Below, in pieces: positions 59,351-64,000 of a DNA stretch of 64,000 bases. A program made the translations under genes and the position numbers. Numbering within the stretch: the first letter of the stretch is position 1; every line of letters begins with the position of its first letter. The notes below the pieces were generated by a model. It worked only from the letters and a program-made list of their open reading frames with translations, was not told the origin of the DNA and did no database searches. This stretch comes from Kaistia algarum (lineage in GTDB: Bacteria > Pseudomonadota > Alphaproteobacteria > Rhizobiales > Kaistiaceae), in NCBI RefSeq assembly GCF_026343945.1, contig NZ_JAPKNJ010000001.1:1054001-1118000 (forward strand), in the 5' to 3' direction.

Positions 59351-60355
59351 TCAGGCCGCCTCGGGCTGCGGCACCTTCGTGTCCGACATGCGGTAGCGGA
59401 ACTTGGTGTCGGTCAGCCCGGCCGCATCCGAAAGCTGCGCGGCCAGCAACTGCGCCGCGAAGATGTCGAGGATGCCCTGGGCGATGCGGTTGTCCGATTT
59501 CGGCACGCGGATGACGGACAGCAGCTCCCCGTCGGCGACGCCCTGGGCGGTGGTGACGAGAAGCACCGGGCAGCCGATCTGCTCGAGCTGCCGGGCGAGC
59601 TCGACCTCGCGTCCCGCGCCGAACAGCACGACGCCGGTGGCGGCGTCCATCGATTCCATCGGCCCGTGCAGATAGTGCCGCGTGTCATAGGCGGAAGCCG
59701 GGACGCGGGAGGCTTCGCGGATCAGCAGCGAGGCGCCGTCCGCCGTCCCGAGCGAGGCACCATCGCCGACGCAATCGATCGCGCGGCGATCCTCGAACAG
59801 CTGGCCCAGACGGTCCATCTTCGTCGCTGCGGCGGCCAGAACTTCGCTCGCGAGGGCCGGAATCGCGGCGAAGGCATCGCCGTCTGCCCCGACGAGTTTC
59901 TGCACCACCAGCCCGGCAGCCAGAAGCGTCGCAGTGTAGCCGGTGCTGGACGGAGTCGCGTCCGTGCCGTTGGCCAGACGCACGTGCAGATTGGCGGCAG
60001 CGGCCAGCGGGCTCGAGGGATCGTTGGTGATCGCCAGCCGGGTGGCCGAAGGCAGCTTCTCCAGCGCGGCGACCGTCTCGACGCTGCGGCCGCGGTGCGA
60101 AAGGCCGATCAGCGCATCGCAGAGGTCGTGGCCCGCGGCCATGTCCGCCGCGCGGATGGCGAAGCCGCGGCGGCCGCGCGCCTGCAGTTCGGCTGCGATG
60201 ACGACGGCGGCGGCGAAGCTGGCGCCGATGCCGGTCACGCCCAGCGTCGGGCGGTCAAGCGACGAGACGTCCAGCCCGGAAAGTTCGGCCCAGGCGACGG
60301 CGTGGGTATCGGCCAGCGCCTGGGGCTGGCGGGCGATGGTGGAACGATAGCTCAT
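59351..60355 (-). CDS. SIS-domain sugar isomerase/deaminase-like protein
   Basis: A 334-residue protein with two SIS (phosphosugar-binding) domains, like the isomerase half of glucosamine-6-phosphate synthase or AgaS. SIS 1 starts near TLGVTGIGASFAAAVVIAAEL (about residues 36-56) and includes GLSHRGRSVETVAAL; SIS 2 starts near IDCVGDGASLGTADGASLL (about 193-211). The Glu in HYLHGPMESMDA near residue 228 corresponds to the proposed catalytic loop (usually HGP). AAGGAC lies before the ATG. It is 18 bp downstream of the kinase gene. It should isomerise or deaminate the phosphorylated amino sugar made by that kinase. Confidence 0.88.
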   Translation of the reverse strand: MSYRSTIARQPQALADTHAVAWAELSGLDVSSLDRPTLGVTGIGASFAAAVVIAAELQARGRRGFAIRAADMAAGHDLCDALIGLSHRGRSVETVAALEKLPSATRLAITNDPSSPLAAAANLHVRLANGTDATPSSTGYTATLLAAGLVVQKLVGADGDAFAAIPALASEVLAAAATKMDRLGQLFEDRRAIDCVGDGASLGTADGASLLIREASRVPASAYDTRHYLHGPMESMDAATGVVLFGAGREVELARQLEQIGCPVLLVTTAQGVADGELLSVIRVPKSDNRIAQGILDIFAAQLLAAQLSDAAGLTDTKFRYRMSDTKVPQPEAA

Positions 60356-60373
60356 GGCAGGGTCCTTCTTGAA

Positions 60374-61330
60374 TCACGACAGGGCGGCGGCCGAGCGCGT
60401 TCCGCCCGTCGCCGGAGATCGGGTCAGGCTGATGGCCAGGCGACAGGCGCCCTCGACCGGGTTGCCGGTGAAGAGATGCGCGGCGATGCGCCCGGCCGAA
60501 GCTTCGGCAAGCTCGGCTGCAAAGGCCTCCCAGAGTCGGGGCTGCGCGGCGATCACGCTGCCGCCGGCCACCGCATGCCGGGCGCCGGCGCCTCGCGCGT
60601 CGAGGAGGATCGCCATCTGCGCCAAGGCGCGGCCGCCTTCGCGGATGACGGTTGCCGCCAGGCTGGAGCCGGCCTCGGCCGCCTGAAAGATCGCCGCGGC
60701 ATGACGGCCGACCACGGCGGCCGAGCGCATTTCGGTCAGCGTGCTGCCGAGCCGCGGAATGGAGGGCACCTGCAGCGTGTCGAAGATCGCCTCGACTAGC
60801 GGCTCGCCGCGCGCCCCGCCCGCGTCGAAGTGGCGGGCGACGGCGCGAACCGCCTCGCGGACGAGGCTTGCGGCGCTGCCCTCGTCGCCGACGATCCAAC
60901 CCCAGCCGCCCGCCACCATCATGCGCTGCGGCGAGGGACGGCAGACCGCGATCGATCCGGTGCCCGCGACGACGCCGATCTGCTCGGCAAAGCCGAGGGC
61001 CAGCGGCATCAGCTCGGCGTCGTTGACGACCTGGAGCGGCGTGGCGGTGCGGGCGGCGAAAGCAGCGCGGAAGGCCTCGCATTCTTCGGCATCGTCGCAG
61101 CCATGCGCACCGACGCCGATGGCGGCCAGCGGCGCTCCCTTGGCGAGGCCGTCGATCATCTCCAGCAGCACCGCCGCATCGCGTTCCCAGTCGCGCCTGC
61201 GCCATTCGGCGCTCGGCACGATCAGGTCGCGCGCCGTGCCGCCGGCGAGAGGCTGGGCGCGCAGATGCGTCTTGGTGCCGCCGATATCGACGCCGACGAT
61301 CAGGGCCGTGTCAGGTGCGGGCAAACTCAT
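60374..61330 (-). CDS. BadF/BadG-family ATPase, N-acetylglucosamine-kinase-like
   Basis: A 318-residue sugar kinase of the BadF/BadG/BcrA/BcrD ATPase family, which includes N-acetylglucosamine kinases. The phosphate-1 motif GVDIGGTKTHLRA is at about residues 13-25, the middle Asp is in VVNDAELMPLAL, and the second phosphate loop is VVAGTGSIAVC, followed by GGWGWIVGDEGSAASL. The late adenosine motif is AVAGGSVIAAQP. The ATG overlaps the UgpC-like ATPase stop as ATGA. It would trap the imported sugar by phosphorylation before the SIS enzyme acts. Confidence 0.88.
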   Translation of the reverse strand: MSLPAPDTALIVGVDIGGTKTHLRAQPLAGGTARDLIVPSAEWRRRDWERDAAVLLEMIDGLAKGAPLAAIGVGAHGCDDAEECEAFRAAFAARTATPLQVVNDAELMPLALGFAEQIGVVAGTGSIAVCRPSPQRMMVAGGWGWIVGDEGSAASLVREAVRAVARHFDAGGARGEPLVEAIFDTLQVPSIPRLGSTLTEMRSAAVVGRHAAAIFQAAEAGSSLAATVIREGGRALAQMAILLDARGAGARHAVAGGSVIAAQPRLWEAFAAELAEASAGRIAAHLFTGNPVEGACRLAISLTRSPATGGTRSAAALS

Positions 61331-62442
61331 GGCTGGGTCCCGCCCTGGCTGCGGATGCGCTCGCCGTCCGGGCCGAACAGCAGGGCGTGGCGGAGGTCGG
61401 CGGTCGCGCGCAGCGACTGCCGGTCGACGGGCTCGTCGCGCCCCGCACGCATGGTGACCCGCGTGCCGTCGGCCAGATCCATGTGGACGAAGCTCTCCGA
61501 TCCCAGTTCCTCGACCAGCATGACCTTGCCATGCAGCACGAGGCCGTCCGCCGGCTCCGGCGCATCGGGCGGCAGCAGGCGCAGCCGTTCGGGCCGGAGG
61601 CCGATCTCGACGGGACCGGTCAGTCCCGGGGCGGCAAAGGCCAGAGTCGCCTCGCCCGAGCCGGCGATCTGGCCGAGACGCAGCGTTCCGCCTTCGGCCG
61701 ACAGCACCTGCGCGGGCAGGAGGTTCATCTTCGGCGAACCGACGAAGCCGGCGACGAAGCGGTTGTCGGGATCGTCGTAGAGGTCCAGCGGCTTGCCGGC
61801 CTGCTGCACGCGGCCTCCGTTCATCACCACCATCTTGTCGGCGAGGGTCATCGCCTCGACCTGGTCATGGGTGACATAGATCATCGTCGTTCCGAGCCGG
61901 CGGTGCAGGTCCATCAGTTCGGCCCGCATCTGCACGCGCAGCTCGGCATCGAGGTTCGACAGCGGCTCGTCAAACAGGAACACCCGCGGTTCGCGCACAA
62001 TGGCGCGGCCGATGGCGACGCGCTGCTTCTGGCCGCCGGAAAGCTGGCCGGGCTTGCGCTCCATCAGCTTGTCGAGCCTCAAGATCGCCGCCGCCTTCCG
62101 CACTTTGTCAGCGATCATCGCGCGAGGCCGATGCGCCATGCGCAGACTGAACGAGACATTCTGGAACGTCGTCATATGCGGGTAGAGGGCGTAGGACTGG
62201 AACACCATCGCCGTGCCGCGCCGGGCGGGTTCGACATCGTTCACCACCTCGCCTTCGATAGAGATCGTGCCCGAGGACACAGTTTCGAGGCCCGAGATGA
62301 TCCGCAGCAGCGTCGATTTTCCGCAGCCTGACGGGCCGACGAAGACGACGAACTCGCCCTGTTCGATTGAGAGGTTCACGTCCTTGAGCACGCTCTGGGC
62401 GCCGAAGGACTTCGAGACGGCTGATATGTCGAGAAATGCCAT
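61327..62442 (-). CDS. ugpC: ABC transporter ATPase, UgpC/MalK family
   Basis: A 371-residue sugar-importer ATPase. Walker [10 protein letters not shown] is at about residues 37-45, the Q-loop is in [12 protein letters not shown], the signature is [16 protein letters not shown], Walker B is [13 protein letters not shown], and the H-loop is [14 protein letters not shown]. The C-terminal TOBE/MOP region has [17 protein letters not shown] precedes the ATG. It follows the MalG-type permease by 13 bp and overlaps the kinase start. Such ATPases (UgpC, MsmX) often serve several sugar importers. Confidence 0.93.
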   Translation of the reverse strand: MAFLDISAVSKSFGAQSVLKDVNLSIEQGEFVVFVGPSGCGKSTLLRIISGLETVSSGTISIEGEVVNDVEPARRGTAMVFQSYALYPHMTTFQNVSFSLRMAHRPRAMIADKVRKAAAILRLDKLMERKPGQLSGGQKQRVAIGRAIVREPRVFLFDEPLSNLDAELRVQMRAELMDLHRRLGTTMIYVTHDQVEAMTLADKMVVMNGGRVQQAGKPLDLYDDPDNRFVAGFVGSPKMNLLPAQVLSAEGGTLRLGQIAGSGEATLAFAAPGLTGPVEIGLRPERLRLLPPDAPEPADGLVLHGKVMLVEELGSESFVHMDLADGTRVTMRAGRDEPVDRQSLRATADLRHALLFGPDGERIRSQGGTQP

Positions 62443-62455
62443 GGTTGTTCTCCGA

Positions 62456-63298
62456 TCAGCCCTTGGTTCCCGACATCGCGATGCCTTCGACGATCTTGCG
62501 CTGGAAGATCAGGAAGAAGAGCAACGGCGGGATCGCGGCCAGAAGATTGGCGGTCATGACCATGTCGACCGTCTGGTGCGACAACGGCGAATTGAACAGG
62601 CCGACGACCTGACCGACCGTGTACATTTCGGGGCGCGAGCTGACGATTAGCGGCCACATATAGTTGCCCCAGGTCTGCATGAAGGTCAGGATAGCCAGCG
62701 TTATCAGCGCGTTGCGGCAGAGCGGCAGGGCGACGTGCCAGTAGATCTGGAAATGGCTCGCTCCATCTAGGCGCGCGGCCTCGATCATGTCGGCCGGGAT
62801 GGCGCGCATGAACTGCATCAGCATGAACAGGCCGAACGCCGAGGCGAGGCCCGGCACGACCAGCCCCTGCATGGTGTTCAGCCAGCCGAGATTCGACGTC
62901 AGTAGATAGGTCGGGATGATGGTGACCGCGGTCGGCACCATCAGCGACAGCATCACCACGCCGAATAGCAGCTTGCGGCAGGGAAAATCGAACAGCGCGA
63001 ATTCGAAGGCGGCGAGCGAGCCGACGATCAGCACGCCGGCGATGGTCAGCAGCGCATAGAGCAGCGAGACGCCATAGGCGCGCAGATAATCCGTCTCGGT
63101 CAGGATCAGCCGGATCTTGTCGATTCCGGCCGGGATGGAGGTCGGCCAGAGTCGGGGATTGAGCGAGACGGGCTCGCCCGGCAGGGCAAAGACGACGTTG
63201 ATCATCCACCAGATCGGAAAGAGCGCGATCACCGCAATGGAGAGCGCCAGCACCCATTTCAGGATTGTCGGGAAAGGGGGGATCGACATGCCGCTCAT
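62456..63298 (-). CDS. Carbohydrate ABC transporter permease, MalG type
   Basis: A 280-residue inner-membrane permease with about six hydrophobic segments, the first at residues about 12-32. The EAA loop is EAARLDGASHFQIYWHVALPLCRNAL (about 168-193). The ending IVEGIAMSGTKG is the signature C-terminus of MalG/UgpE-type permeases. The start at 63298 overlaps the stop of the MalF-type permease as ATGA. It forms the channel with that subunit; the cognate binding protein must be encoded beyond the right edge of the window. Confidence 0.92.
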   Translation of the reverse strand: MSGMSIPPFPTILKWVLALSIAVIALFPIWWMINVVFALPGEPVSLNPRLWPTSIPAGIDKIRLILTETDYLRAYGVSLLYALLTIAGVLIVGSLAAFEFALFDFPCRKLLFGVVMLSLMVPTAVTIIPTYLLTSNLGWLNTMQGLVVPGLASAFGLFMLMQFMRAIPADMIEAARLDGASHFQIYWHVALPLCRNALITLAILTFMQTWGNYMWPLIVSSRPEMYTVGQVVGLFNSPLSHQTVDMVMTANLLAAIPPLLFFLIFQRKIVEGIAMSGTKG

Positions 63299-64000
63299 CT
63301 CCACCCCCGCCACTGGCGCAGCGCGAACAGGGCCGCGGTCAGGGCGACGATCGAGAGCGTCAGGATGAAGCCATAGGCGGCGGCCTCGCCGAAGCGGACG
63401 CCGCCAAAGGCCCGGCCCATCATGTCCATGACCGGGAACAGGAGCGCGTTGCGCCGCCCGCCATAGGTGGTGAACGACGATCCGGTCAGCAGCCAAGGCT
63501 TGTCGAAGACCTGCATCGCCGAGATCAGCCCGTAGGTCACGACGAAGAAGAGCACCGGCCCCAGCATCGGGATCGTGATGTGGACGATCTGCTGCCGCTT
63601 GCTGGCGCCGTCGAGCCGGGCGGCCTCGTAGAGTTCGACCGGGATGTTCTTCAGGCCGGCGAGGATGATGACCATGTTGAAGCCGGCCGAGACCCAGACA
63701 TCCACCGCGACCAGCGCGTAGAGCATGGTGCCGGTGTCGTTCAAGAAGTTGACGGACGGGATGCCGAACCAGCCCAACATCATGTTCAGCAGCCCGAAAT
63801 TCGGGGCGTAGATCCAGCGCCAGATGGTGGCGGCCAGAAAGGCGGGCAGGACGACGGGCAGGAAGTAGGCGTTGCGGAAGAAATTGGCCCAGCGGCCGGT
63901 GAAGTTGTCGACCAGCAGCGCCAGCCCGAGCGCGACCAGAATGCCCAGCGGCACGGTGATCGCGACATAGGTGAGAAGATTGCGCATCGCTGTGGCGAAA
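63295..64000 (-). CDS. Carbohydrate ABC transporter permease, MalF type, partial
   Basis: The C-terminal 235 or so codons of a MalF/UgpA-type permease; the gene enters from the right edge. Although an ATG exists at 63987, the codons before it stay open to the edge and the family continues upstream, so that ATG is internal. Helices are visible at about 63900-63960 and onward, with the EAA loop EAARLDGASKRQQIVHITIPMLGPV. The C-terminus ends in FALRQWRGWR. It is the first visible gene of the amino-sugar-type operon. Confidence 0.9.
   Translation of the reverse strand, partial: FATAMRNLLTYVAITVPLGILVALGLALLVDNFTGRWANFFRNAYFLPVVLPAFLAATIWRWIYAPNFGLLNMMLGWFGIPSVNFLNDTGTMLYALVAVDVWVSAGFNMVIILAGLKNIPVELYEAARLDGASKRQQIVHITIPMLGPVLFFVVTYGLISAMQVFDKPWLLTGSSFTTYGGRRNALLFPVMDMMGRAFGGVRFGEAAAYGFILTLSIVALTAALFALRQWRGWR

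Overview
The window is GC-rich, densely packed chromosomal DNA that looks like a soil- or plant-associated alphaproteobacterium, probably Hyphomicrobiales (Rhizobiales). The reasons are the many ABC importers for sugars, nucleosides and polyamine-type solutes, the RpoE/ChrR sigma/anti-sigma pair next to a cyclopropane-fatty-acid-synthase cassette, the AttM-like lactonase, and the frequent ATGA/GTGA/TTGA stop-start overlaps. I see no rRNA, tRNA, CRISPR array or intact mobile element.

Layout. (1) 1-3.4 kb, minus: an amidohydrolase followed by the ATPase and the start of the permease of a ribose-type ABC importer. (2) 3.6-10.5 kb: a stress and membrane-lipid block. The minus strand carries rpoE-like sigma, chrR-like anti-sigma, an alpha/beta-hydrolase and a DUF1295 membrane enzyme. 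Divergent from it are an FAD oxidoreductase, a DUF1365 protein and a CFA-synthase-like methyltransferase, and a DUF2177 membrane protein lies nearby. Three promoter-like sites of the form T(G/C)ATCC-N17-GT suggest one sigma controls the block. (3) 10.6-20.4 kb: cupin and amidohydrolase (minus), then a LysR regulator with an apparent frameshift at its start, a polyamine-type ABC importer with a nucleoside phosphorylase gene between its permease and ATPase genes, a PfkB kinase and a creatininase-family amidase. (4) 20.4-32.7 kb: KDPG-type aldolase and PfkB kinase (minus), divergent from a LacI regulator. This is followed by a BMP-type nucleoside ABC importer, a nucleoside hydrolase, a GATase1-like protein, an alpha/beta-hydrolase, a formamidase-family enzyme and an M20 peptidase. 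Regions 3 and 4 read as two adjacent uptake-and-breakdown systems for nucleoside-like compounds.

(5) 32.7-41.3 kb: a fused PepSY/flavodoxin/reductase protein divergent from an OmpR-type two-component system, then a molybdenum hydroxylase operon (large subunit, 2Fe-2S subunit, dihaem cytochrome c). (6) 41.3-49.1 kb: an MFS exporter divergent from its probable LysR regulator, an lldD-like FMN dehydrogenase, and an SbcC/SbcD-like repair pair. (7) 49.3-57.2 kb: IclR regulator and SDR (minus) divergent from a ribose-type ABC importer, cupin, AttM-like lactonase and second SDR. Both divergent promoters have TTGACA followed by a shared 23-bp near-palindrome over the -10 region. (8) 57.2-58.2 kb: a gene graveyard with an hsdR C-terminal fragment, a 21-bp tandem repeat array and a decayed tyrosine-recombinase C-terminus. 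(9) 58.2-64 kb, minus: an amino-sugar-type operon with maltose-type permeases (the first running off the window), a UgpC-like ATPase, a GlcNAc-kinase-like ATPase, a SIS-domain protein and a D-threonine-aldolase-like PLP enzyme.

All functions are read from sequence motifs and gene order; no database search was run.
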